Below, piece by piece: positions 1 to 10,459 of a stretch of 64,000 bases of DNA. Positions within the stretch are counted from its first letter, which is position 1. Each line of letters begins with the position of its first letter. The stretch covers positions 1,051,135 through 1,115,134 of the forward strand of contig OZ025211.1 in NCBI GenBank assembly GCA_964019055.1, read 5' to 3'. This DNA comes from Anthopleura xanthogrammica (Eukaryota; Cnidaria; Anthozoa; Actiniaria; Actiniidae). The notes below the pieces were generated by a model. That model was not told the DNA's origin, did not search any database, and saw only the letters and a program-made list of their open reading frames with translations. The position numbers were made by a program, and so were the translations under genes.

Positions 1-1332
1 TCCTATGAAAGTGACAGTCTCTTAATAGAATCTAGAGTGCTGATAGATGTTGATTCTCCAGTGGTTAATTTTATTCCAAACGATGGACAGAGGGCATTAT
101 TGATATATAGAATCAAGAGTGCAATTGTGGAGTATTGGGAGTATATCAAATCAAGTGGTTATCTCAATCATTATAACAAAACTTTAAAAAATCTAAAAGA
201 TAACAGCAAAGTCACGGCCGCAGTGAAAATAGCGGACCTACATGGTAATGTTAATAAAGATTCTCAAGTGGTTCTCGATTTAAGTACTGCAAAGGTTGAC
301 GTGAGCCTAGATGTAGGCAAATATCTGAAACGGAACATTTTAACCGAACTTCAGGTTTTTTTCGAATCCAAACTGCATTCGAAAGATTTTGAACTTTCAA
401 GGATTACTTACGACCAAAAACTAACTCCTCCTGGTCTTGTTCCCAAAAAGTTTTGTTTCACAACAGGGGGTTTTAATTCCAGTTCTCACCCCGGAAGCTT
501 GTACATATTCTTCAAAACACGCTCTTCCCATTCACGAGCATGTGGTATACTCAGCTTTAACGACCCACTTCATATCCAGAATCAAATTATTCCGACAGGT
601 TTCGATGTTGCCTTGTTCATCAACAACAGGATCCTTATGAACATCATCATGGAAGACATTAGAAGGTATTTCGGGTTCGGGGTGCATACCACAGATCTTC
701 CTGTACAATCCATAAGTACCAGCCAGGAGTCGTTATACGTCGTTGGAGATTCGAATGCAAACCGTGTTTTTACCATGAAGTTATATTTTGACGAAATGGC
801 AGATATCCATGGATTTAAGTTTACAATTCCTGGAAACACCCTTCAAGCTAAATCCATCAACAAAGGTAAAAAGATTCAAGTGCACTGGGTCAACAGCGGT
901 TTCCGAGTAACCGTTCCATATAGGGGTTTTGATTGCTATCAGGAAATGAAAGGTTGTTGGGACGTTGTCAATCATCAAACAATGACCTTTAAAACATCTT
1001 ATATCAAAACGTTCACACCAGCCATCGACAATCAGACGATTTCCTATAATGGGGAAAGATCGGGGTCAGCAAGTATCAGTATATCATCGCATTCGTTTTG
1101 GTGGTTGGGGAGGGAATTCTTGTCTGCAAGGAGTACCATCATTACTAATGTGAAAAACTACATGAATGGTCTAAAGTACTTCAACTTTCGAAAGATATCG
1201 TCGTTTGCTATCACTCAAGTCGTGTTCCCCGACAGCAATGTGCTTCATTTAAACGAGGTATACATACCAGGCGACATGGTCATTCTAGGAAAGGTCACAG
1301 CCAGGGCCAGCGGAGGGGGAGGGGCCTCCTAG
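1..1332 (+). CDS. 3' end of a large secreted-type protein, paralogue of the MACPF-like gene at 11285-17223 (5' partial)
   Basis: The frame is open from base 1 and stops with TAG at 1330-1332, giving about 443 residues of a protein that starts left of the window. It aligns along its whole length with the last ~440 residues of the 1664-aa protein encoded at 11285-17223: shared stretches include LFINNR, RKFGFGVHTT-like, FKFTIPGNTLQAKSINKGKK and YIPGDMVILG near the end. The upstream MACPF and helical regions are not visible here, so calling the whole gene MACPF-type is inference from the paralogue. No intron is seen in this part, as in the paralogue. The C-terminus differs: it ends in a Gly-rich ARASGGGGAS tail where the paralogue ends in a polar Lys/Gln tail. 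Function of this C-terminal module is not recognised. Confidence 0.8.
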   Translation, partial: SYESDSLLIESRVLIDVDSPVVNFIPNDGQRALLIYRIKSAIVEYWEYIKSSGYLNHYNKTLKNLKDNSKVTAAVKIADLHGNVNKDSQVVLDLSTAKVDVSLDVGKYLKRNILTELQVFFESKLHSKDFELSRITYDQKLTPPGLVPKKFCFTTGGFNSSSHPGSLYIFFKTRSSHSRACGILSFNDPLHIQNQIIPTGFDVALFINNRILMNIIMEDIRRYFGFGVHTTDLPVQSISTSQESLYVVGDSNANRVFTMKLYFDEMADIHGFKFTIPGNTLQAKSINKGKKIQVHWVNSGFRVTVPYRGFDCYQEMKGCWDVVNHQTMTFKTSYIKTFTPAIDNQTISYNGERSGSASISISSHSFWWLGREFLSARSTIITNVKNYMNGLKYFNFRKISSFAITQVVFPDSNVLHLNEVYIPGDMVILGKVTARASGGGGAS

Positions 1333-1436
1333 ACCTAAACCGCGTAGACCTAGACCATGGCAAACAGCTTGATAACTATGGCTGGCCTAATCTTTAAATA
1401 GGTTTTAGTTGTAATAATCCAATGCTTATGCATCTA

Positions 1437-1442
1437 AATAAA
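1437..1442 (+). terminator. Poly(A) signal of the left-edge gene
   Basis: AATAAA lies about 105 bases after the stop codon at 1332, a normal distance for an animal 3' UTR. Confidence 0.6.
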
Positions 1443-1530
1443 GGTAACATTACCAAAAAATTGCACCTTCAGTTTCTTGTGATTGTGACTTGAATTTATA
1501 TATATATATATATATATAATATATATATAT

Positions 1531-1717
1531 ACACCTACTTGCAAAAACGTTGTCATACAACATTTGAACATTTGTAGTTTCAAGATTAGGAATAAATTAA
1601 AAGTACAAAAGAAAGAGTTCTGCTTCAATGATCTTCTTTTGTACTTCTAATTTATTCCTAATCCACTAAACTACAAATGCTCAAATGTTGTATGACAACG
1701 TTCTTGCAAGTAGGTGT
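1531..1717. mobile_element. Palindromic fold-back MITE flanked by TA repeats
   Basis: The left arm begins ACACCTACTTGCAAAAACG and the right arm is its reverse complement ending in TTCTTGCAAGTAGGTGT. The arms stay complementary, with a few mismatches, for roughly 85-90 bases each around a short loop near 1620. It sits in TATATA tracts (1498-1530 and 1718-1735), so a TA target duplication as in Tc1/mariner-derived MITEs is possible but cannot be told from the tract itself. The left gene's poly(A) signal is just upstream. Confidence 0.7.
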
Positions 1718-1923
1718 ATATATATATTTTATATATAGAGAATGTATGGCAGATCATAAAATTTCTTTCAAATAAAATACATCTCATCATTTATTGTTTT
1801 CTTGACGGTATATCAATGTTTTATTGCCTGCTTTGTGGTTTCCTGACGGTTTGGTTGTATTTTAAGGTGATTTTAGGAATTTTTATCTCCTCCCTAAAGA
1901 CGAAGTCAAGGTAGGAATCCTCG

Positions 1924-2591
1924 AGTGAGGCGCGATATTGCAGAATATATAGTATATACATATAGGGTATATAGTGTATATATATACAGTATATACTGTA
2001 TATATTGTATACATATACAGAGTATATTACATGAGTATATTCTGTATATTCCCCATTTATATATATACACTATATACACACTGTATATGTATAAAGTGTA
2101 TATAGTGTATATAGTGTATATTCAGGCAAACCTTGTAAGAACGACAGAGTATATAGTGTATATAGTGTATATAGTGTATATACACACACTGTATATTATA
2201 AAGTGTATATAGTGTATATAGTGTATATTCAGACATCATCATGTAAGAACAACAGAGTATATTCTGTATATAGTGTATATAGTGTATATATATACACTAT
2301 ATACACACTGTATATGTATATAGTGTATATAGTATATATATATACACTATATACACTATATACTCTGTCGTTCTTACAAGATGATGCCTGAATATACACT
2401 ATATACACTATATACTCTGTAGTTCTTTACAAGGTGATGCCTGAATATACACTATACACTATATACAGAATAGACATGTACAAATATAAAGTGTATATTT
2501 TCATTTCTATACAGTAGTGTATATTTATACAGAATATACATGGAAATATACAATGGTATATTCTGTATATTCTGCAATATCGCGCCTTAGT
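1924..2591. mobile_element. Fold-back transposon filled with a 9-bp TATATAGTG minisatellite, 10-bp target duplication
   Basis: GGAATCCTCG occurs immediately outside both ends (1914-1923 and 2592-2601), a 10-bp target-site duplication. The terminal inverted repeats read AGTGAGGCGCGATATTGCAG on the left and, reverse-complemented, ACTAAGGCGCGATATTGCAG on the right. The interior is almost wholly TATATAGTG-like repeats, running one way in the left half and reverse-complemented in the right. It is punctuated by four copies of a spacer (TTGTAAGAAC near 2130 and 2240; inverted near 2370 and 2420), so the whole 668 bp can fold on itself. It encodes nothing. The 9-10-bp duplication is Mutator-like, but family assignment is open. 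Confidence 0.75.
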
Positions 2592-2601
2592 GGAATCCTC
2601 G

Positions 2602-2895
2602 GACTCGGATCAGTCTCGCCACGGATTCAACGGTTGGTGACTGATCCGTCCGCCGATGAACTTTTCAAAGTAGAGCGTATATATTTGCAAATTTCTGATG
2701 GGAAGAAGTGAAGCGATATGGCCATTTTCGGATTAGATGTGTTGGATATTTATTGGGCCAAGGGTGGTGGTGAAAAACTTGCTGTGGAACAGATTTCTGG
2801 CGATTTACGGCCTGTTGAACCAAAGCATAATAAGCGGTCTCCGAATCTAGATGTTAAAAGTATAACTTAAAAAATAATATATAAAAAAACAAGCG
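2602..2895. other. Spacer with no recognised feature
   Basis: No supported ORF, repeat or regulatory site is seen in this stretch between the fold-back element and the Penelope-like fragment. Confidence 0.5.
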
Positions 2896-3390
2896 AACAC
2901 TGCCACCACACCCTACATCAAAGGCACCTCGGAGACGATAGCACGAATTCTACAATCTTACAACATTCGTGTTGCTCACAAACCTGTTACGACCCTACGA
3001 CACTTGTTAACTAACGTTAAAGACAAAGACCCACCACTTAACAGACAAGGAGCTATTTACAAAATAGCTTGCACTGACTGTGACGCTACCTACATTGGCG
3101 AGACAGGGAGGAACTTAAACACTAGACTTACTGAACACAAACGCGCAACAAAAAACGGATACCCCAACAACCACATCGCTGTACATCACAAAAATACTGG
3201 ACATACTATTGACTGGGACTCTGCTACATGCATTACATACTGCACTAACTACCATCAACGTCTTTCACTTGAGAGTTGGTTCACCAACCTAGAACAAGAA
3301 CCACTTAACCGCAGCCTGACTCTACCGGCACCCTACAAAAGACTCATCCATGACCTCAAACAGACCGATGACGCTACTGAAGAACAATAG
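2896..3390 (+). pseudogene. Penelope-like retroelement fragment: C-terminal GIY-YIG endonuclease
   Basis: The open frame reads TTPYIKGTSETIARIL, then VAHKPVTTLRHLL, then the GIY-YIG core GAIYKIACTDC and ATYIGETGRNLNTRL, then TEHKR, NNHIAVHH and TGHTIDWDSA, ending at TAG 3388-3390. GxxYxI...YIGETGR is the GIY-YIG endonuclease signature, and the preceding PYIKG...VAHKP segment is the usual end of the RT part of Penelope-like elements. Only the last ~164 residues are present; the RT palm is missing, so this is a 5'-truncated copy. No start codon is claimed. It would normally nick target DNA for reverse transcription; here it is a relic. Confidence 0.8.
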
Positions 3391-3889
3391 ACTATCACTT
3401 TGTGATAACACTTAGGTTACCTAGAACAAAAGACCACTACTTGCGACTATACCGACGCGACTATTCGCAATACCGACTAATTACTGTTTACGATTTCTAC
3501 CGCAGCACCAGAGCGATAAATACCATCTACTGTCTTTCATTCCCCACTGTACTCTGAAGATGACTTCCGCTCAGGCTGTCAAAACGTCAGTCTCTACCAA
3601 AAACAGTCTTTCTCAAGACTACACTCACCCGGACGATCACATTACTCACTCAACTATTATTTCTTTGTCCGCTAGTGAGGTTCAGTAGAAGGCTGTTATT
3701 TATCTTTATGTTTCCCGCGTTTGTACAAAACACTTTCAAAATACCTCACTTTCTTCTGACAAAACAGCTTACTTATTTTCTATTTTTCTGTTAACCTGGA
3801 TAACAAAAAAGAATAATATTAAAAGCGGACTCATGCAAAACATGCGAGGTATTGTTTTTTAAAATGTTAAAGTATTTCTACATGCAAAC
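3391..3889. other. Spacer, probably 3' tail of the Penelope-like copy plus unique DNA
   Basis: No supported ORF. The sequence directly after the GIY-YIG stop may be its 3' UTR. AAGTATTTCTACATGCAAAC near 3870 recurs almost exactly near 4042, just past the MITE at 3890-4027. Confidence 0.4.
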
Positions 3890-4027
3890 TATAGACCCCT
3901 TGCAGCACGTTGGAATGCAGCTCAATTTGGTGGACAAAACAATAGGTTCCGATTCTCAGGAGATTCAAGTTCTTTTGTTTTTTCCCTTCAAATTGAGCTG
4001 CTCTGACGTCGCGTGAAAGGGGTCTAT
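3890..4027. mobile_element. Short TIR MITE (TATAGACCCCTTGCAGC... family)
   Basis: The ends TATAGACCCCTTGCA and, inverted, ATAGACCCCTTTCACGC pair, and an inner pair, GCAGCTCAATTTGG against TCAAATTGAGCTGC, extends the hairpin. A second copy of the same family lies at 63395-63529 near the other end of the window. Confidence 0.7.
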
Positions 4028-6048
4028 CGTTTTAAAAGTGAAAGTATTTCAACATGCAAACTATATAAAGTGAAGTTCCTTCCGTATAATTCATCAGTCC
4101 GTTTTCACAGGTTTCTTTATGGTTAACAGCACATGTGTTTGACCACTAACTGCAGCAGAGTATGTATACTTGTATACAATTTATCTGCGCATTTCGTATA
4201 TTATTGAGAGCAACCGCTGATTGAGCGTTGAAACCTTGCAGACGCTTAGAGTCTAGCCAGCCATTTTCAGAATATCGATGCTCAAAATTGCAAGTAAACG
4301 ACAAGAGACAACATAAATAAAAAGGTATGTTTATTTATGGGATTTTTTGAAACTTTTTTTAAACAGTTTTAGCATTTTTTTTTTTCAAATGAAACGCTTG
4401 GGGTGCTTTCGCAGTCAACATGTCAACATTCTGAAAGAATGACGCAAACAAGGGAGATTTATACACAGATAAAAGACAGTGTCTTTTCAAATCTGGCCCT
4501 TATAAAAAAAATATATAATTTAAATACTAATAATAATGATTGCAAAAATTGTTTTACATTGCGTGAGATACAGGATCCACCAGGGACAGCGAGATGGGCG
4601 CGAATGCGTTGGAAACACTTCAAATCCCTTACGAAACAAGTGGGACAAAAAAGATAAAAAATCTTGAAAATCCAACAAAATTGAGCGGAGATACGGGAAT
4701 TTAAAGTGATCCAGATTTGTACTGATATATTTTGCCAAGTTTGCCCCATTTCAAAATGGCGGACGAAACCGAGAAATACTGGGCTTATACTAGCACACTT
4801 TTATGTTCTTGTATTACCGCCCTCACAGTAATGTAGATCTACTTCCAAGAGTTACGGAAGCCATAAACGTTAAACTCAATCTAATATATGTGAGCTTTCT
4901 ATGATCAAAAGGAAAGCTCATAAACTTCGGATCTGAAACTGACCAAGATAATCTTTCGATAGGCGATCCTTAGATCGAAGAACAACAGGAATGACTAGTG
5001 TTTCTTATCTTATTACTGTTTTGGTCAAGAACACGAAGATTAGTGTTTGGATATTCAGTGTTGCTTGGAGTGGATAAAGCGATTATTTATAAACACCTCG
5101 ATTGTTGTTTAGATGCATGTCCATAATTCCTTTTGGACTTGAGATGACCCATCGACTAAAACTTACCTCCTTTGGCACCGACAACCTTTTTTGAAAATAT
5201 ATATATATGTATATATGGCTTGATCTTTATCGATTATTCCAAAAATTCTCGATTTGAATACAATTAAAAAAAAAAAAAAAATTCTGATAAATTTTGTTAT
5301 TAATCAAATATAACAGCAGTGATACCTGGTGAGAGAGTGCTGGTGAAATCATGGTACTGTTCACATTTGCCTTGTGTGTCACCACAGGCAGCCCCTTGTG
5401 ATGATATGCTAATCTCATATTTCATAAATCTTTGCATTCTCCTTGCCCTCCTCCGGGCTAAAGGACAAGGCGGAAATGCATGGAAGACGTAATGGCCAAC
5501 TGTTACTAAACTCCACTTGTCAGGAAAGCCACAGAGCATATTACCTTCTTTTAGATTCCATCAAAATCTGTATACTCTTAGAAGGATACCTACTCTAGGC
5601 GCTGTACACTGAAAAATCACGGTCCAACGAAAACCACTTCTTGAGATATGAAAAATATTTTGTATCATGAAGCATAAACTCTTAAGACTCGCTGCCACTT
5701 TGGGATGGTGCAACGGATTTTTAAAATAACTCTAATTCCTCAATTCTAAACCTTGCTTCCAGCTCTATATAGCTACTAAACGGAGGTACTCTAGCTTGAG
5801 CTCAATTACGCTGTAAATGGCGCTTAAGGGAAAACTTTAAAATATCTAGAAAGAGTTCATCGCAGTGAGTTTGGGGGAAATGACAAAAAGGGTTGTATTA
5901 ATCCAGTCTTTCAGGAGTACTTAACATCTCCTATGATGATCGAGTAAGACTTTCACTAGCAAAATCGGCTTCAGTTACCTGCACTAAAAATTATCTGTAT
6001 ACAGTCTATTTAAACCTTCAAAACTTCAAATATTTTTCATATCCTGAA
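4028..6048. other. Gene-free spacer
   Basis: Apart from a poly(A)/T run (5265-5280) and a short TA run (5198-5215) no repeat or conserved coding region is recognised. A minus-strand open frame at 5300-5539 was considered and not accepted. Confidence 0.5.
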
Positions 6049-6188
6049 ATAAACCTCTGGGCCAATTTAAGTCAGAGCACGGCTAACTCACAGATCAAAC
6101 CCTCAGTAAAACAACCTCTGGGCTGATCTAAGTCAGGGCATTACTAGCTCACAGATCAAGCCCTGAAACAACCTCTGGGCTGATTTAA
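6049..6188. repeat. SINE tail monomers (CTGATCTAAGTCAGGGC family), left part
   Basis: About 2.5 tandem copies of a ~57-bp unit containing AACCTCTGGGCTGATCTAAG, AGTCAGGGCA and GCTAACTCACAGATC. The same unit forms the tail of SINE-like copies at 11395-11630, 19775-19930 and, reversed, 25600-25790 and 38290-38850. The copy resumes at 7390 after the TTAA-flanked insertion. Confidence 0.7.
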
Positions 6189-6963
6189 GGTACCAGGGGA
6201 CCTTGGCAACTGCGTTCACAAATTACCTCGTAATTGATCATTTTTTGATCAAACTCGTCTTTTTTTAAATGTACGACTTTTCACGATTTTCGACTGCACT
6301 TTTGCAATAAGTTCCCGGAACATTGTTTCGACTCAAATCTCTATATTTTCTTCCTAAACTCGTACGACAAGACTTCTATTTCAAGATCATTCTACCTGCA
6401 GTAACTTATGGTCTTATAATCTAGGGAAATTGTAACAAGACAAGACTCTATTGGACACCATAGAAAGAACACACTACAGAGCAGCACGAATTATCAACAA
6501 CTTACCATGGAACACCCCAAGAACAGAAATCTCAAGCCAACTACAATGGAAACCGCTAAAGTTCTTCCACGCCATCAAACTGGGAGTCTTCATGCATAGG
6601 TGTTACTACGAAGAGGAGAACAAAGAACTACATGACCTAGTCAAGAAGAGAGACGTTGGCTACTCTCTACGTGGTTGCAACAATGCTACACTGCCAATGT
6701 TCAATACGAACTATGGAAAAAAGGCGATAAGATACCAAGGTGCCAAACTGTGGAACGCGCTCGACAACAAAACCAGAGAATCAAGCAACATCAAACTCTT
6801 TAAATCGGAACTCAAAAGGAACATCTCAAAATTAAAGGTATAATATGGTAAAATTAATAATATAATGTATAATCATGTTGTTTTCATATATATAAAAATA
6901 TATATATATAAAAACACGACCACATCAGCCATGCTGTAAAAACCTATCGTGTATAAATAAATA

Positions 6964-7000
<37 letters not shown>

Positions 7001-7389
7001 TACTACTACTTGCATACAATCCACATCATCGTAAAGAGCACAGATTCATCTACATTTTGGTTACAAAAATATTTGTTTCCAAATTTGTTTCCAAATTTGT
7101 TTGACGTAATTTTTACCTCTTTTATGCATAAATCATGAAATAACTTTAAAACGAGAAAAGGTATAAAAAAAAAGACACCATTTTCCTGCGTTCCAGGAAC
7201 TTCTTGAAAAAGAGCGGTCGAAAATTATAAAACTCGTACTCATAAAAAAATTGATCAAAAAATTATTACCATGGTTGAAAACTGTGTTTATTCAGCTTCA
7301 AGAAAATATATACTTTTATGGACATTAGATGAATAGTTTGCGTGCTACGAGGTATTTAGTGAACGTGGTCGCGAAGGTCCCCTGGTATC
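6189..7389. mobile_element. TTAA-flanked TIR DNA transposon, non-autonomous, carrying a LINE insertion
   Basis: TTAA sits directly outside both ends (6185-6188 and 7390-7393). The left end reads GGTACCAGGGGACCTTGGCA and the right end, reverse-complemented, GATACCAGGGGACCTTCGCG. The similarity continues inward through GTTCACAAATTACCTCGTA against GTTCACTAAATACCTCGTA, and a further inner pair is seen around TTGATCAAA (6245 and 7250). TTAA targets are typical of piggyBac and Kolobok elements. No transposase is present; instead a LINE fragment (6310-6845) occupies the centre. It interrupts a SINE tail, so insertion order was SINE, then TTAA element, then LINE. Confidence 0.75.
6310..7002 (+). pseudogene. 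5'-truncated LINE: C-terminal end of the RT ORF plus ATT tail
   Basis: Reading from about 6330, LKSLYFLPK, RQDFYFKIILPAVTYGL is followed by an in-frame TAG and a frame change. The ORF 6451-6843 then gives ERTHYRAARIINNLPW, WKPLKFFHAIKLGVFMHRCY, GYSLRG and KKAIRYQGAKLWNALDN. This block is the C-terminal region found after the RT in jockey/CR1-like LINE proteins. ORF stop is at 6841-6843, then an untranslated tail that ends in (ATT)n at about 6966-6999, usual for these LINEs. At least one stop and one frameshift make it dead. Confidence 0.7.
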
Positions 7390-7550
7390 TTAAGTCAGGA
7401 CACGGCTAACTCACAGATTAAATTTGAATTTAGCGCATGTTAGGTTTTGCAGGGTAGAAAAACCGGAGAACACGGAGAGAAACCCTCGAATCTAAGGAGA
7501 AACTTAACAAACTCTATTCACATGTGATAACGAGTCTGGGGCTAAAGGTA
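7390..7550. repeat. SINE body continuing after the TTAA element
   Basis: AAGTCAGGACACGGCTAACT resumes the tail monomer, followed by the SINE body (GTTAGGTTTTGCAGGGTAGA, AAACCGGAGAA, CTCTATTCACATGTGATAAC, GAGTCTGGG) matching copies near 19800-19930. Confidence 0.6.
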
Positions 7551-9308
7551 TTGTTTAGAACGTGTTTTTTTTATAAATTGTTGAGAGTACGCGGGTGGCA
7601 TCGGACGATTTTTGTCAATGTACTGTCACTATTTTGTTCTGAAAAAGACTAAACAACCAGCGTTATAACACAACAAAAAGAAGACAATAAACAATCTCAC
7701 ACTTACCAAAGATCCATTATACTTTTTATTTATGAAGAACTTGCTTGTATTTTTAAGAGTGTAAACGTAAAGAGTATTTATTAACACCTCGACATTTTGT
7801 GATTTAAATTCATAAAAATACATTTTTTTTTTTCAATTTTTTCAAAATCTATAATTCTTTATTCTCGACGTAACCGCATATGTGGGTTGAGTTAATGTAT
7901 TATGTCGTTTTTCCTCCCCTTGCCGCGAGGGTTTTTCTCTGGGTTACCACGTTCCTCCCTCCGTAAAAACCAACACGTAAGTTGTAAATAATGAATGTAG
8001 TGGCAGAGCATGTGGAACGAACCTCACGGAAGAGTCCCTGACGGGGATTGATTGTTTTAAAATATAAATGCGACCTTCTTTTGATTTTCTTAAGAATTTG
8101 CATCGTATTTGTAAAAGTTAAAACGTAAAGGGCATCTAAAAGCTGAAATTTAAAAAGAAAAATTAAATTTATTCACAGGAAAAATATTTGTAATTTTCTA
8201 TGTTATGCACTCATAAGTTTAGTGAAAAAAGCAGGTTTTCTTTTGTTAGGTGACTAAATTGTTTCTCGGGTTCCCTTTTGTAGGTGGCATTGGCAATTGT
8301 ATCATTGAATGATATTTTAAACATTTTTTTATCCTTTCATAACTGCCAAGAATTGATCGTATTTGTATGTGTAAAGTTGTTCCACTTGCCACAATTCGGC
8401 TTGGCCTTCGAAGGTGGAAGAACTCCTCTTGAGGTAAGGTGATCGAACAAACAGACTTTTATATCAATACTTTTTATATATAATGAAGCATATAGATGAG
8501 AACTCTAAAGAATTTCGTTTTTTCTTTCTTATTTTTCTATTATTATTATTTTTTTTGACAATGTTTTAGGACCATGATATTATAAGTTTGTTTTTTTTTT
8601 TTTTTTTTTTCAAATTTTTCAAATTTTCTTTACATTTTTTTTGACATTTCTGGATTCTTATTCGCTTTTGTTTGTTATATTTTTGTTTTGCTTCGTATTG
8701 TTTCTTTCTTTCTTTCTTCCTTTCTGTCATTAACTGCATAATCAATATCAACGACTCTTTTTCTAGAAAGATTTTACTGATTTCGTGAAACCAAACTGAT
8801 CAAAGTTACGAACGACTAAGAAAGCAACGACGATTAGGAAAGAACGTTTTTGACCCTTAACTAAAAAAACGCTTATATTAAATATTCATTGACTTGGACA
8901 ATCGAGAATGGGAGATTGAATTGTCCTTTCAAAATAAGATTTGAAACAGTTACTTTTATATTCACACAAAAAATCAGTTGAATAAAAACAAGTGAAACAA
9001 AAGCGATTTTGATTGCTTTGGTCTGCTATCTATCAGTGAGTCAGGGAGAGTGTTCGAGTGAAAGGAACGACAAACAAATCGTCAGAAAAATGGTTACCCA
9101 GCATGTCTATTTCTTAAACGGCTTAAAAATGACTTTTTCTAAGCAGCCACTCTTTTGGAGTCAACACTTTTTGAGGTTCAAAGACAAGAGAAAAAATCGA
9201 ATCCTTAGCGAGCAGTTAGTTTTTTTTCTATTTTTTTCTTCGAAATTAAGTATAATTTCCAGAACTAAAACAACGTACTTCGAGATTCTTTCTTTTTTTC
9301 TTAATAAG
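7551..9308. other. AT-rich spacer with a possible second SINE-like copy at about 7860-8100
   Basis: Sequence near 7870-8060 (GTAACCGCATATGTGGGTTG; CCTCCCCTTGCCGCGAGGG; GAACCTCACGGAAGAGTCCC) looks like an interspersed element but has no second copy in the window. Poly(T) runs lie at 8588-8610. No coding region is supported. Confidence 0.35.
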
Positions 9309-9715
9309 TCTCTCTTTCTCTTTCTCTTTCTCTTTCTCTTTCTCTTTCTCTTTCTCTTTCTCTTTCTCTTTCTCTTTCTCTTTCTCTTTCTCTTTCTCTT
9401 TCTCTTTCTCTTTCTCTTTCTCTTTCTCTTTCTCTTTCTCTTTCTCTTTCTCTTTCTCTTTCTCTTTCTCTTTCTCTTTCTCTTTCTCTTTCTCTTTCTC
9501 TTTCTCTTTCTCTTTTTCTTTCTCTTTCTCTTTCTCTTTTCGCTTTCACCTTTCTCTTTCACCTTTCTCTTTCACCTTTCTCTTTCACCTTTCTCTTTCA
9601 CCTTTCTCTTTCTCTTTCTCTTTCACGTTTCTCTTTCTCTTTCACCTTTCTCTTTCACCTTTCTCTTTCACCTTTCTCTTTCACCTTTCTCTTTCACCTT
9701 TCTCTTTCACTTTCT
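9309..9715. repeat. (TTTCTC)n microsatellite passing into a TTTCACCTTTCTC array
   Basis: About 235 bp of nearly pure TTTCTC hexamers is followed from ~9541 by ~175 bp of the variant in which every second hexamer is TTTCACC. The strand is pure pyrimidine in the first half, so H-DNA/triplex formation is plausible. The long ORFs here are products of the repeat. Confidence 0.95.
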
Positions 9716-9841
9716 TTTATTTATTAAATGCTGTTAGCGGAAAAAGTCCTTGCTTTTGAAAAAAAATCATATCATTAAAATTCTATGAATTTTCGTCTCT
9801 GTTGTACGGTTTTTATTTTAGGAAAAGGACATGTACAAAAT

Positions 9842-9942
9842 ATTACTTTGCAATAGATTACTTTGCAATAGATTACTTTGCAATAGATTACTTTGCAATA
9901 GATTACTTTGCAATAGATTACTTTGCAATAGATTACTTTTGG
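9842..9942. repeat. 15-bp tandem repeat (ACTTTGCAATAGATT)n
   Basis: Six to seven near-perfect copies of ACTTTGCAATAGATT in a row. Confidence 0.95.
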
Positions 9943-10014
9943 AAAACAAAACTATGAAAACATTAATTAAAAAGAAAAATCGGAGACAGAAATATCAAAG
10001 GTTTCGACGACTTC

Positions 10015-10080
10015 ATAATGATAATAATAATAAGCTTATATAGCGCCATTTTAGCAGTTCAATGGCGCTAGACACAGTAA
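10015..10080. repeat. Short interspersed repeat fragment (TATAGCGCC family)
   Basis: AATAATAATAATAAGC followed by TTATATAGCGCCATTTTAGC and CAATGGCGCTAGACA resembles the (AAT)n plus TATAGCGCC end common to many marine-animal SINEs or LINEs. Identification is by resemblance only. Confidence 0.4.
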
Positions 10081-10459
10081 GAAATGGTTGAATTATTTAC
10101 AAATTCAATAGAACAGAGTTAAAGGAAATACTTGTGGCTCAGGGCTGCCAAGATATCGGAGCTCGCTGTCCAGGATTTCGCAATATATTATAATATTAAA
10201 AAAAGAGAAAAAAAAGTTTAGAACATCAAAACAAAAGTGTGTATTAAATTCTAAATGGACAATGACAGACAATATGTCATGATTGCTGTTTTGTACAGTG
10301 AATGTTCTTGTCAAAGTTACGAGTTTTGCAGCCAGATGAGCAAGTAGAAAGTGTTAGTCAAATTGGTTATAACCAATAACAATATAGTTCTGGAGAGATA
10401 TAGTAGATATACAGATACAGTAGTTGATTTTTGTGTGTTCTTCAACCCGCCTTCGATGG

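Noticed and set aside
1925..2391. Tyr/Ile-rich ORFs on both strands
   Set aside because: Translation of the TATATAGTG array in the fold-back element.
5300..5539. Minus-strand 79-aa ORF
   Set aside because: Fairly complex sequence, but no family recognised and no supporting neighbours; could be part of an unknown repeat.
9009..9737. 242-aa Phe/Leu-rich ORF and its minus-strand Lys/Arg and Arg/Glu counterparts
   Set aside because: Produced by the TTTCTC microsatellite.
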